A model generated the notes under the pieces. The model did not search any database. It had not been told where the DNA came from and saw nothing but the letters and a program-made list of their open reading frames with translations. Below, piece by piece: positions 18,111 to 28,000 of a stretch of 64,000 nt of DNA. Positions within the stretch are counted from its first letter, which is position 1. Every line of letters begins with the position of its first letter. The stretch comes from Gayadomonas joobiniege G7 (GTDB lineage: Bacteria; Pseudomonadota; Gammaproteobacteria; Enterobacterales; Alteromonadaceae). A program made the translations under genes and the position numbers. The stretch is taken from contig NZ_AMRX01000001.1 in the NCBI RefSeq assembly GCF_000300815.1, positions 620,001-684,000 of the forward strand. The letters are read 5' to 3'.

Positions 18111-18916
18111 TGAATAAAGCCGGTTCTCCTTTGTTGGCTGAAGACAATATCAGCCCGGATACACGTCACGGTGTCATCCTATATGTTGAAGATGTGAGTG
18201 TGAGTTTTGATGGCTTTAAAGCGCTGAATGACCTAAGCCTGTATATCAATGACGGTGAACTTAGATGTTTAATCGGCGCCAATGGTGCCGGTAAAACCAC
18301 ATTAATGGATGTGATCACCGGAAAAACCAAACCTGATGTCGGTAATGTTAGTTTTGGTCAACAAGTGAATTTGTTAGGGATGGACGAAACCGAAATTGCG
18401 CGCGCTGGTATCGGTCGTAAATTTCAAAAACCAACTGTGTTTGAAATGCTAACGGTTTTTGAAAACCTAGAGCTGAGCTTAAAAGGTGATAAAGGCATAT
18501 GGACGAATTTATTTCATAAATTGTCCGGTGAGCAAAAAGATAAAATTGATAAAATTTTAACCACAGTGGGGCTTAAAAAAGAGTGTTATCAACAAGCGGG
18601 TGCACTCTCTCACGGTCAAAAACAGTGGTTAGAAATTGGCATGTTATTAGCCGCTGAGCCTAGATTATTACTGGTGGATGAACCAGTAGCTGGCATGACT
18701 GGGCAAGAAACCGAGCGCACCGCCGAGTTATTAACCTCGCTAGCGGGCGAGCATTCGGTGGTTGTGGTTGAGCACGATATGGCCTTTGTGCGCTCAATTG
18801 CGCGTAAGGTCACCGTATTACACCAAGGCAGTGTATTAGCCGAAGGCAGCATGTCAGAAATTCAATCAAACCCTGAAGTGGTTCGGGTTTATTTAGGTGA
18901 AGAGACGGGGGCGTAA
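18107..18916 (+). CDS. urtD: Urea ABC transporter, ATPase UrtD
   Basis: Cytoplasmic ATP-binding subunit, 269 residues (LivG-like). Walker A is G-A-N-G-A-G-K-T-T, the signature motif is L-S-H-G-Q-K-Q-W-L-E-I-G (H in place of the usual G, typical of UrtD), Walker B is L-L-L-V-D-E-P, and the switch His lies in V-V-V-E-H-D-M. It overlaps urtC by 4 bases and urtE by 1. Confidence 0.96.
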   Translation: MMNKAGSPLLAEDNISPDTRHGVILYVEDVSVSFDGFKALNDLSLYINDGELRCLIGANGAGKTTLMDVITGKTKPDVGNVSFGQQVNLLGMDETEIARAGIGRKFQKPTVFEMLTVFENLELSLKGDKGIWTNLFHKLSGEQKDKIDKILTTVGLKKECYQQAGALSHGQKQWLEIGMLLAAEPRLLLVDEPVAGMTGQETERTAELLTSLAGEHSVVVVEHDMAFVRSIARKVTVLHQGSVLAEGSMSEIQSNPEVVRVYLGEETGA

Positions 18917-19611
18917 TGATAGAGCTTAAAAATGTAAACCAAAAATATGGTGGTACTCAGATCTTATGGGATCTTAACATGACCATAGAAAAAGGCTCGC
19001 GCACCTGTATTATGGGCCGTAATGGTGTTGGTAAAACGACACTCTTAAAATGTATTATGGGCATGTTACCGATAAAATCGGGCAGCTTGGTGATTAATGG
19101 GGTGGATGCGGTTAAAAAATCAGTTGAAAACCGCCCTGAAATTGGTGTCGGTTATGTTCCGCAAGGCCGCCACATTTTTGGCCAGCTAACAGTAGAAGAA
19201 AACTTGAAAGTGAGCTTAAACTGTAAACGCCAACCCAGTAAAACCATACCAGAACATGTGTTTGAGTTGTTTCCTGTACTTAAAGAAATGCTGCACAGAC
19301 GCGGCGGCGATTTATCGGGCGGCCAACAGCAGCAACTCGCTATTGCCCGCGCTTTGGTGGTAAATCCAGACATTTTAATTTTGGATGAACCCAATGAAGG
19401 TATACAGCCAAATGTGGTGCAATTAATTCGTGATGTTTTATTAAAACTCAACAAAGAGCAGGGCATGACCATAGTCTTAGTTGAGCAAAAATTGCCTTTT
19501 GCACGCGCTGTCGGTGAAAATTTTCACTTGATGGAAAAAGGTGAGGTGGTAGCATCAGGCGCCATGCAAGAACTAACCGACGAACTGGTTGGCCAATATT
19601 TAGCGGTATAA
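18916..19611 (+). CDS. urtE: Urea ABC transporter, ATPase UrtE
   Basis: Second ATP-binding subunit, 231 residues (LivF-like). Walker A G-R-N-G-V-G-K-T-T, signature L-S-G-G-Q-Q-Q-Q-L-A-I-A-R, Walker B I-L-I-L-D-E-P-N-E-G-I-Q-P. The last three words are typical of UrtE. The start overlaps the urtD stop by one base, and ureD begins 3 bp after its stop, so uptake and hydrolysis genes are probably one transcript. Confidence 0.96.
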   Translation: MIELKNVNQKYGGTQILWDLNMTIEKGSRTCIMGRNGVGKTTLLKCIMGMLPIKSGSLVINGVDAVKKSVENRPEIGVGYVPQGRHIFGQLTVEENLKVSLNCKRQPSKTIPEHVFELFPVLKEMLHRRGGDLSGGQQQQLAIARALVVNPDILILDEPNEGIQPNVVQLIRDVLLKLNKEQGMTIVLVEQKLPFARAVGENFHLMEKGEVVASGAMQELTDELVGQYLAV

Positions 19612-19613
19612 GT

Positions 19614-20471
19614 ATGACAAAAAACTGGCTAGCTCAACTTGAGCTCAGCTTTAAAAAAACGCCAGTGGGCACCCGATTAGCTCAGGTTAAACGGGACGGT
19701 CCGCTGTCGGTACAAAAAGCATTTTATCCTGAAGGGCCCGATGTGGCCCATGTTTATTTATTGCACCCGCCTGCCGGCATAGTGTCGGGTGATAAATTAT
19801 ATATTACCGGTCAAGTGGAAGCGGGCGCACACGCATTATTAACAACGCCTGGCGCAAATCGGTTTTATAAAGCAAGAGACTTAAGCGATGATGATGCGCG
19901 CAAGCAATTGCAGCATACCCACTTTGATTTAGCCAAAGATGCAGTACTTGAGTATTTACCTCAAGAAACTTTAATTTATCCCAATGCAGATGCAATTAAC
20001 CAGTTAACCGTAAAACTGGCGGCCAACAGCATTTATTTAGGCTGGGAAGTACTGTCACTGGGTTTACCTGTGGTTGATAAACCTTTTGCAGACGGTCGTT
20101 TAGTGCAGCAAACTCAAGTGTATATTAATGGTCAGCTAAAATTGCATGATAGATTAAATATAAACCCAGAAAACCAAATTATGCAGCAACTGGCGGGTTT
20201 AAATCAGCAGCCGGTGTTAGGCACTTTTGTGATTGCCAGTAGTGCTCAGCAAAATGACGTATTGGCGTTAGAAGAAAACTTGTGCAACCATTTACAACAA
20301 CTAGAGCTTGCTGAGCAGTTTAGTTTAACGCGTTTAGATGAGATTATTTTGGTCCGTTATTTAGGTGCAAAAACCTCAGACTGCAAAGATGTTTTTAGCC
20401 AATTATGGCATATTGCCAGAGCCACTTTGTGCCAGCGCGAAGCCAGCGCTCCTCGTATCTGGTTAACCTAA
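19614..20471 (+). CDS. ureD: Urease accessory protein UreD
   Basis: Maturation factor that binds apo-urease and, with UreF and UreG, allows nickel insertion. 285 residues, normal length. Motifs include Y-L-L-H-P-P-A-G-I-V-S-G-D, T-T-P-G-A-N-R-F-Y-K and L-E-Y-L-P-Q-E-T-L-I-Y-P. It is placed first in ureDABCEFG, the common proteobacterial order. Confidence 0.97.
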   Translation: MTKNWLAQLELSFKKTPVGTRLAQVKRDGPLSVQKAFYPEGPDVAHVYLLHPPAGIVSGDKLYITGQVEAGAHALLTTPGANRFYKARDLSDDDARKQLQHTHFDLAKDAVLEYLPQETLIYPNADAINQLTVKLAANSIYLGWEVLSLGLPVVDKPFADGRLVQQTQVYINGQLKLHDRLNINPENQIMQQLAGLNQQPVLGTFVIASSAQQNDVLALEENLCNHLQQLELAEQFSLTRLDEIILVRYLGAKTSDCKDVFSQLWHIARATLCQREASAPRIWLT

Positions 20472-20483
20472 AAGGAAACCGTT

Positions 20484-20786
20484 ATGGATTTATTACCCAA
20501 AGAAAAAGACAAACTGCTTATTTTTACTGCGGCGCTGTTAGCAGAGCGACGCTTAAAGCGTGGGGTAAAACTTAATTACCCAGAAGCTATGGCATATATC
20601 ACAATGGAAATAATGGAAGGTGCCCGTGATGGCCGCACTGTAGCCGAATTAATGGATTATGGCCGCACTTTGTTAACGCGTGACCAAGTCATGGATGGGA
20701 TTGCTGAGTTGATCCCAGAAGTGCAGGTAGAGGCCACTTTTCCCGACGGCACTAAGTTAGTGACCGTTCACAACCCAATTGTATAA
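20484..20786 (+). CDS. ureA: Urease gamma subunit UreA
   Basis: 100 residues, exactly the family length. [11 protein letters not shown] start, [21 protein letters not shown] and the C-terminal [18 protein letters not shown]. Structural subunit of the nickel urease. AAAGGAAACC ribosome site precedes the ATG. Confidence 0.98.
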   Translation: MDLLPKEKDKLLIFTAALLAERRLKRGVKLNYPEAMAYITMEIMEGARDGRTVAELMDYGRTLLTRDQVMDGIAELIPEVQVEATFPDGTKLVTVHNPIV

Positions 20787-20796
20787 GGAAAGCGCT

Positions 20797-21105
20797 ATGA
20801 TCCCCGGAGAAATAAAAAGCCCGGCTGGGCACCATGAGCTGAACGTTGGCCGCCAAAAAATAACAGTTGAGGTGGTTAACGCAGGTGACCGTCCTATTCA
20901 GGTTGGCTCGCACTATCATTTTTACGAAACGAATCCAGCGCTAAAATTTGAGCGCGAAAAAACCAAAGGCTATCGCTTAGATATAACCGCCGGTACCGCA
21001 GTGCGTTTTGAGCCGGGCCAGCAGCGCGAAGTGACTTTAGTGGCATACGTGGGCCGCCGAAGAATATATGGTTTTCGGGGTGATGTGATGGGAGATTTAG
21101 ACTAA
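20797..21105 (+). CDS. ureB: Urease beta subunit UreB
   Basis: 102 residues from the ATG at 20797 (M-I-P-G-E-I), preceded by TAAGGAAA. The frame is open back to 20779, but that overlaps ureA and lacks homology. Motifs: [15 protein letters not shown] and the C-terminal R-R-I-Y-G-F. Stop and ureC start overlap as TAATG. Separate ureA and ureB genes are the usual bacterial arrangement. Confidence 0.97.
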   Translation: MIPGEIKSPAGHHELNVGRQKITVEVVNAGDRPIQVGSHYHFYETNPALKFEREKTKGYRLDITAGTAVRFEPGQQREVTLVAYVGRRRIYGFRGDVMGDLD

Positions 21106-22808
21106 TGGCTTCAATTGATAAACACGCATATGCACATATGTTTGGCCCAACTGTGGGTGATAAAGTACGTTTAGGCGATACCGAGCTATGGATTTCACCA
21201 GAAAAAGACTATACCACCTATGGTGAAGAGGTAAAATTTGGTGGCGGTAAAGTGATCCGTGACGGCATGGGGCAAAGCCAAGCAACCAGTGCCGAAACCG
21301 TTGATTTAGTGATCACCAATGCGCTGATCTTAGATCACTGGGGCATAGTTAAAGCCGATATTGGCATTAAAGATGGCCGCATTGCTAAAATTGGTAAAGC
21401 GGGCAACCCAGATATTCAAGACAATATCGACATCGAAGTGGGTCCAGGCACCGAAGTTATTGCCGGCGAAGGCCAAATTATTACCGCCGGTGGCATAGAT
21501 GCGCACATTCACTTTATTTGCCCTCAGCAGGTAGACGAAGCGCTGATGTCTGGCGTGACCACCATGATAGGCGGTGGCACAGGCCCTGCGACCGGCACCA
21601 ACGCAACCACTTGTACCTCGGGCCCTTGGTATATTCATAAAATGCTGCAGGCGACGGATGACTTGCCAATGAATTTTGGCTTTTTAGGTAAAGGCAACGC
21701 CAGCTTACCCGATGCGCTAGTGGAGCAGATTGAAGCCGGCGTTTGCGGCTTAAAATTGCACGAAGATTGGGGTACTACGCCGCAAGCAATAGATAACTGT
21801 TTAGATGTTGCTGAGCAATACGATGTGCAAATAGCCATTCATACCGATACTTTAAACGAATCTGGTTTTGTCGAAGACACCTTAGGTGCATTTAAAGGCC
21901 GCACCATTCATACCTACCATACCGAAGGGGCGGGTGGTGGTCACTCGCCAGATATTATTGTTGCGTGCGGGCATGAAAATGTGTTGCCGTCTTCAACCAA
22001 TCCTACTCGTCCGTACACCATTAATACGATAGACGAGCATTTAGATATGTTGATGGTTTGCCATCATTTAGATCCCTCTATTCCTGAAGACATCGCTTTT
22101 GCCGATTCGCGTATTCGTAAAGAAAGTATCGCTGCTGAAGATATCATGCACGATATTGGCGCGATTAGCATGATAGCGTCCGACTCACAAGCCATGGGTC
22201 GGGTCGGCGAAATGATTTGCCGTACTTGGCAAACCGCTCATAAAATGAAAGTACAACGTGGCCCACTGGCACCAGATAACGAAGAAAATGATAACTTTAG
22301 AGCTAAGCGTTATGTTGCCAAATATACAATAAATCCGGCGATCAGCCATGGTATTAGCCACGAAGTTGGCTCAATTGAAGTAGGTAAGCTAGCCGATTTA
22401 GTGTTATGGAAACCGGCATTTTTTGGTATTAAACCTGCCATGATCCTAAAAAGTGGATTTATTGCAGCCGCGCCAATGGGCGATGCAAATGCCTCTATTC
22501 CAACGCCGCAGCCAGTATATTACCGACCTATGTTTGGTTCGCTGGGCAAGGCGACAGGGCAAACATGCATGACCTTTTTATCGCAAGCCGCGGTGGACAA
22601 ACAAGTGCCAGAAAAAATTGGCATTAAACGTTTAATTGGCGTGTGTAAAAACACCCGCAATATCGGCAAAAAAGACATGATCCACAACGGCGAAACGCCA
22701 GAGGTTAAAGTTGATCCACAAACTTATGAAGTGACCGCCGACGGTGTTTTATTAACCTGTGAACCCGCCACCGAATTACCGCTGGCACAAAGATATAGTT
22801 TATTTTAA
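21105..22808 (+). CDS. ureC: Urease alpha subunit UreC (catalytic)
   Basis: Catalytic subunit, 567 residues, splits urea into ammonia and carbamate. Nickel-site and active-site elements are all visible: H-I-H in G-G-I-D-A-H-I-H-F, the carbamylated lysine in [25 protein letters not shown] and the flap region M-V-C-H-H-L-D with its cysteine and histidine. No key residue is missing, so the enzyme should be active once loaded with nickel. Confidence 0.98.
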   Translation: MASIDKHAYAHMFGPTVGDKVRLGDTELWISPEKDYTTYGEEVKFGGGKVIRDGMGQSQATSAETVDLVITNALILDHWGIVKADIGIKDGRIAKIGKAGNPDIQDNIDIEVGPGTEVIAGEGQIITAGGIDAHIHFICPQQVDEALMSGVTTMIGGGTGPATGTNATTCTSGPWYIHKMLQATDDLPMNFGFLGKGNASLPDALVEQIEAGVCGLKLHEDWGTTPQAIDNCLDVAEQYDVQIAIHTDTLNESGFVEDTLGAFKGRTIHTYHTEGAGGGHSPDIIVACGHENVLPSSTNPTRPYTINTIDEHLDMLMVCHHLDPSIPEDIAFADSRIRKESIAAEDIMHDIGAISMIASDSQAMGRVGEMICRTWQTAHKMKVQRGPLAPDNEENDNFRAKRYVAKYTINPAISHGISHEVGSIEVGKLADLVLWKPAFFGIKPAMILKSGFIAAAPMGDANASIPTPQPVYYRPMFGSLGKATGQTCMTFLSQAAVDKQVPEKIGIKRLIGVCKNTRNIGKKDMIHNGETPEVKVDPQTYEVTADGVLLTCEPATELPLAQRYSLF

Positions 22809-22818
22809 AGAGAGCAGC

Positions 22819-23268
22819 ATGTTACAAGCGTATCAAAGACTTTCGCACGTTCATCAAGCGGTGAACGATAGCATCACTTTAGACCATGGCACGCGGCAAA
22901 AAGCACGCATTAAAAGTCGTACCGATAGTGGCCACGAAATTGGCATTTTTGTTGAGCGTGGGCACCCGTTAAAGGTTGGCGAAGTATTAAAAACCGAATG
23001 TGGTCAGCTAATAGAAGTAAAAGGTGCCGCCGAGCCGGTGATAACGGCCAGCAGTGACGATTGGCTAACGTTTAGCAAAGTTTGTTATCACCTTGGCAAC
23101 CGTCATACCGTGTTGCAAGTGGGCGAGCGCTGGTTAAGGTTTAAACCCGATCATGTATTAACTGAACTATGTGAAATGTATGGTTTAACCATTAGTGACA
23201 AAGAGGCTGTGTTTGAGCCCGAAAGCGGCGCGTACGGCAGTCATAAAGGGCATAGCCATGCCCACTAA
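22819..23268 (+). CDS. ureE: Urease accessory protein UreE (nickel chaperone)
   Basis: 149 residues from the ATG at 22819 (GAGAGCAGC upstream). The N-terminal domain and metal-binding domain are present (C-Y-H-L-G-N-R-H as the conserved central motif). The tail is short and only modestly His-rich (S-H-K-G-H-S-H-A-H), unlike the ten-His tail of Klebsiella. It overlaps ureF by 11 bases. Confidence 0.95.
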   Translation: MLQAYQRLSHVHQAVNDSITLDHGTRQKARIKSRTDSGHEIGIFVERGHPLKVGEVLKTECGQLIEVKGAAEPVITASSDDWLTFSKVCYHLGNRHTVLQVGERWLRFKPDHVLTELCEMYGLTISDKEAVFEPESGAYGSHKGHSHAH

Positions 23269-23956
23269 TGGCAGTGCTGATATATTACAATTAAGCCGCT
23301 TGTTACAACTGTGCAGCCCAGCGCTGCCGGTCGGGGGCTTTTCGTTTTCGTTGGGGCTAGAATACGCAGTTGATGCGGCTTGGGTGACGGATGATAAAAG
23401 CTGTGCTGATTGGGTACTTGCCGTGATGCAAAACTCTGTGGTGGCCTCAGATCTGGTTATAATTAGAGAAACAATAAAAGCCATAGAAGCGGACGATAAA
23501 GCACAATTTATTTATTTAAATCAGTTGTCTATCGCCCTACGAGAAAGCAAAGAATTAAAGTTAGGTGAAGTGGCAATGGGCCAAGCCATGCTGCGTTTAT
23601 TAAACAACCAACCGCAAGCTAACTGCCGGTGGCTGGAATATTTGCAACAAGCCGATGAAGCCAGCTTTGCTTGTGCGTTTGCGCTGTGTGCACAGCGCTG
23701 GCAAATTAGTTTAAATAACGCACTGGCAGGTTTTTTATGGACATTTTTAGAAAACCAAATCGCGGCCGCCACCAAATTGGTGCCGTTAGGCCAAACCCAA
23801 GCGCAAAACTTACTGTTTGAGTTGTCGCATCAGATCTCGCCCTGTGTTGAAAAAAGTTTAACAATAGCTTTGCAAGACGCGGGCGACAGCATGCCTAACC
23901 AAGTTATGGCAGCAGCAAAACACGAACAACAATATTCAAGGCTGTTTAGGTCTTAA
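23258..23956 (+). CDS. ureF: Urease accessory protein UreF
   Basis: 232 residues. The ATG at 23258 overlaps the end of ureE; the upstream in-frame stretch from 23195 is within ureE. Motifs: [17 protein letters not shown] and the helical C-terminal half (V-P-L-G-Q-T-Q). UreF acts with UreD to gate the GTPase UreG during nickel loading. Confidence 0.96.
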   Translation: MPTNGSADILQLSRLLQLCSPALPVGGFSFSLGLEYAVDAAWVTDDKSCADWVLAVMQNSVVASDLVIIRETIKAIEADDKAQFIYLNQLSIALRESKELKLGEVAMGQAMLRLLNNQPQANCRWLEYLQQADEASFACAFALCAQRWQISLNNALAGFLWTFLENQIAAATKLVPLGQTQAQNLLFELSHQISPCVEKSLTIALQDAGDSMPNQVMAAAKHEQQYSRLFRS

Positions 23957-23976
23957 CCGTTTTAACTGGAGTACAA

Positions 23977-24597
23977 ATGAAAAAACAAACTTTACGAATT
24001 GGTGTCGGCGGCCCGGTCGGCTCGGGTAAAACGGCGTTATTGCGCGAACTATGCGCAGCCCTGCGTGAAAAATACAATATGGCAGTGGTAACCAACGACA
24101 TTTATACCCGTGAAGATGCCGAGTTTTTAACTCGCCATAGTGCGTTAGAGCCTGATCGCATTTTAGGGGTAGAAACCGGTGGTTGCCCGCATACCGCGAT
24201 CCGTGAAGATGCCTCAATGAACTTAGCTGCGATTGACGAACTGCAAAAGCGCCACGGCCAACTCGATTTTGTTTTGGTTGAAAGCGGCGGCGACAATTTA
24301 TCCGCCACTTTTAGTCCAGAACTGTCTGATTTAACAATTTATGTGATTGATGTGTCGGCAGGTGATAAAATACCTCGTAAAGGCGGTCCAGGTATTACTA
24401 AATCAGACCTATTAATTATTAATAAAATTGATATTGCAGAGTATGTTGGCGCTTCGTTAGAAGTGATGGACAGAGACGCCAAAAAAATGCGTGGTGATAA
24501 ACCATTTTTATTCACCAACATTAAAGCGCAGCAAGGGCTTAAAGAAATTATCAAATTTATTGAAGAAGAAGGTATGCTTACGGTATCCGCCAGTTAA
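23977..24597 (+). CDS. ureG: Urease accessory GTPase UreG
   Basis: 206 residues, SIMIBI-class GTPase. P-loop [12 protein letters not shown]; the nickel-binding C-P-H motif in [18 protein letters not shown]; guanine-specificity N-K-I-D. Completes the set of nickel-insertion factors. Confidence 0.98.
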   Translation: MKKQTLRIGVGGPVGSGKTALLRELCAALREKYNMAVVTNDIYTREDAEFLTRHSALEPDRILGVETGGCPHTAIREDASMNLAAIDELQKRHGQLDFVLVESGGDNLSATFSPELSDLTIYVIDVSAGDKIPRKGGPGITKSDLLIINKIDIAEYVGASLEVMDRDAKKMRGDKPFLFTNIKAQQGLKEIIKFIEEEGMLTVSAS

Positions 24598-24630
24598 CTT
24601 AAGCAAATTAGCACAATTAGAGGGCAATTT

Positions 24631-24813
24631 ATGAAAACAGTATTATTTATGCTAGTCGCATTTTTTTCGACTCAAGCAATGGCACACCCAGATCATCATT
24701 TAAGCGACAATGCACACGCATTTTATCACGCCGCATTTTGGATTGTTTTTGCAGCCGTTGTTTTTAAAGGCATTAGCTGGTGGCGTAGCCGCAAAAGCCG
24801 CAAGCAAGACTAA
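24631..24813 (+). CDS. Small His-rich single-pass membrane protein
   Basis: 60 residues, 33 bp after ureG. Signal peptide M-K-T-V-L-F-M-L-V-A-F-F-S-T-Q-A-M-A, then a His-rich segment (H-P-D-H-H-L, then H-A-F-Y-H), one membrane helix (about 33-50) and a basic tail (W-R-S-R-K-S-R-K). I do not recognise a family. Position and histidines suggest a link with nickel or urea handling, but this is inference. GAGGGCA precedes the ATG and a terminator follows, so it closes the operon. Confidence 0.75.
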   Translation: MKTVLFMLVAFFSTQAMAHPDHHLSDNAHAFYHAAFWIVFAAVVFKGISWWRSRKSRKQD

Positions 24814-24840
24814 TACAATAAGATAAATCATTCGTTAAAT

Positions 24841-24869
24841 AAAAAAGCCAGCTTTATGCTGGCTTTTTT
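24841..24869 (+). terminator. Rho-independent terminator of the urt-ure operon
   Basis: AGCCAGC, loop TTTAT, GCTGGCT, then six T, with a matching A run before it. It lies 28 bp after the small membrane protein gene. Confidence 0.9.
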
Positions 24870-25005
24870 GTTGCAAAATTGTTTTTTTGTTTATCATTTA
24901 TTTTTTTTTGTTGTTTTCTGCGTTTGGCGTTTTTGTGTAATTAACGGCATGCGCTTTTTAAGTTGTTACAAAGATCTGGATAGGCGTTAAAAATAAGGGT
25001 AAAGG
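24870..25005. other. T-rich gap before the Rhs gene
   Basis: AT-rich DNA with long T runs. Nothing gene-like was seen; it presumably holds the Rhs promoter. AAAGG just before 25006 is a fair ribosome site for the Rhs leader. Confidence 0.4.
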
Positions 25006-28000
25006 ATGAATAAGTATTTTTTATTAGCACTGTGTATTTATAATGCACTTGTGTGCGCTGATGAAGTTGATATGGAGACTATTGGGGTAGTCGGGCAAGC
25101 ACGGGGATCAGGACGCTTACATAGATGACTTTATCTTAGATATGCAAAATGCTCAGGCTGCGCAAAATGAGTCAGAGCTCCAAAGTTTGCAAGCCGATCT
25201 TGACAACATGATGGCGTACTTGAGTAATTGGGGGCGCGATGAGAATGGAAACCTTCAATACAGTTCGGATAACGACCCTAAAACACAGTCTAAAAGCAAT
25301 AATCGTAAATTTTTAGATAAAAATAAGTGCGGAACTAAACCTAAAGAAGGCAACCCGATTGATGTTATATCCGGTGAAAAAACCCAGTTAATTACCGACT
25401 ATACATCGGCTCATCAGATCCTTCCTTTAACTATTCAACGTCTATATAAGCCGCGAGAGTTTAGCGCTTTTTATTATTCCAATCATTTAAATCGATGGGT
25501 CTCTGCATCAAAGTCAAATGATTGGAGTGCCAGACACCTGCCTGATGAAGGTTTTTTGTTGCTGGGATGGCGCAGTAACTGGGATAAGTACTACAAGGTG
25601 AGAAGCCTTCAATCTCAGGTATCTACCTTAATGCATGGAATTGCGGGTTCGTTGCGCATTCAAGAGTCTGAATCTTTCGATTATTCAGATGCTTTTTGGT
25701 ATTCTTGGGAAGAGGAATATTATGGCGAAGCCGATTATGGTGTTATTTCGGAGCGTTTGGATGGAGAGAGTTTAGGGCAAGTTGCAACGAGATATACCAG
25801 TGAAAATACTCAAATCACTGTACCTATCGAAGTAAGCTATACAAGATACAAAAACCGTAAACTTCATGAGTATTACGACACAGGCGAATCTTGGTATGAT
25901 TATCAACTGCCGGATGGCCAGGAGTTCTTTGGGGCAGCTTATACTAACGAAAATGGCATTGTTGATCATTATAATTACATAGGTCAACTTGTTAAAAGAG
26001 AAGATTTAAAAACCGGTATTACGCAGACCATAGATTACGTGACTACTCAGTGGACGAATATTGTTACAAAGCTAACAATCACGCGAAGTGATGGCTCACA
26101 GCTCGTTTTTAACAAAACCTTTTTTGATGAAAATACTAAAAGCGGGCCAGTTAAACAAACCATTGTCACCTTACCAGACAGCAGTACAATAGAGTATAAC
26201 TTTTCATTAATAAATAGTGGTACCAACGTGTGTGGGCCGTATTCAACTTATGGCTGCGGGGATGCATACTTTCATGCGTTGACTTCGGTTGTACACCGTA
26301 ATACTTCTGGAAGTATCATTAAGTCTCAATATTATCAATACCTAGATAACAACGCATTTGATGCAAATGGTGAAGTTAAACCCCGCGCTTTTGCGCTACG
26401 TGCGGTTGGTTTAGGCAATGGCACAAGTCGTTTATATGAAAATGGCGATTTCCCTGAAGTGGTCACCCCTTATGCGACATGGACCTACGACGATAACTTT
26501 AAAAGCATTGGCTCGTACCATTATCTAAACACAGCCAGTGGAGTCCAACAATACCCGTTGGCAACGTTTAACCGTAGCGGTGATCAAATTACCGTGACAA
26601 AAGGTGCTGATACTGTTTATACGGTTGAAGACGGGCAATTAAAAAGTGTTATTGGGCAGCCATCAGGCGCTTGTTTACAAAGCGAAACCCATTTTACTTA
26701 TGACAGCCATAATTACCCATTGGTAAAAAAGACATTATCAGATGACGAAAATGGGGGATATTTAGAAACACATTTCGAAACACGTAATCAGTACGGCTGG
26801 CCAGAACGAGTTACTGTTAAAAAAGAGGGCGCAAGCCATGGGGTTACCACTGAAACAATATGGAAAGACACGGGTGAAAAACTCCCCCTGAGCATAACCA
26901 CGCCAGATGGCACAACCCATTTTGTTTACGAAACGGGTAACCCTAGTTTAATAGATCACACTGTTACACACTACACAGATGGCGACAGTGAACATTATGA
27001 ATACACCCATACCCACCATAGTAATGGTCTATTAAAAAGAACAACAATTTATGGTCCAACTGGCGGGACGTCGGGCAAAGTCCCAATGACCGAATATACA
27101 GAGTTTGATAGTCAAGGGCGTGTGGTTAAACAAGGGATAAATAATAAAGAAGTTAACTACAGTGATTTTGATGCAAATGGCTACCCTCAACTGACAGTTA
27201 GTGCTGATGGCTCTTACCTTTACCAATCGTACGACGCCTATGGAAACGTGACCGGCAAAACCTTTTTTGCAAGTGGTTATTCACCCCCAAGTAGCTTTTT
27301 CCAGGGAATTTATGATTGGTCCTATGAGTATCAATATCCAAGCTATTCTATGCACGGACTGTTAAAAAAAGTTACTTCACCGACAGGAAGAGTGGTTGAG
27401 TACTTTTATACCCCTGATGAAAAAATTGACTATATCGATTATGGAAATGGGGTTATTGAAGCATATGAATACAATAACAGAGGTAAATTGTGGCGCAAAG
27501 CTTATAAAAAGAATGGTATTGAAAAATACCATGTTGAGTATGCCTACAACGCTCGTGGAGAATTAGAAACGACAACAGATGCCATGGGTAATACGACCAC
27601 AGTGCTATATACAGAAATGGGTCGAATTAAATCGATTACTGACGGTGAAAATAATTTAACTCAGTATAACTACGCGATTAACCAAGACAAGTCTGCAACT
27701 CGGGTTTTATTACCAGACAATAGCTATCAAGAGTCGATATTTGATTGGCAAAAGTCATTAGATAAATTAGAAATTGGTATGGACAGTGGAGCGGTCGAAG
27801 GGCTATTTGAGTTTAACTCGAATAAAGCTGGCACAGCGTCAACAGATAAAATAGGTCAGATTTCACCACTTACCTACCAAACTACCAAAAGTGCAGTTAG
27901 TGCAAGTCACTATTCTACAACAATAACCAAGCAGACACCTGGGTTAAGTGGAACCAGAGTCGACACGGTGACTTCAAGCAATTATGGCCAGCAAAAGACA

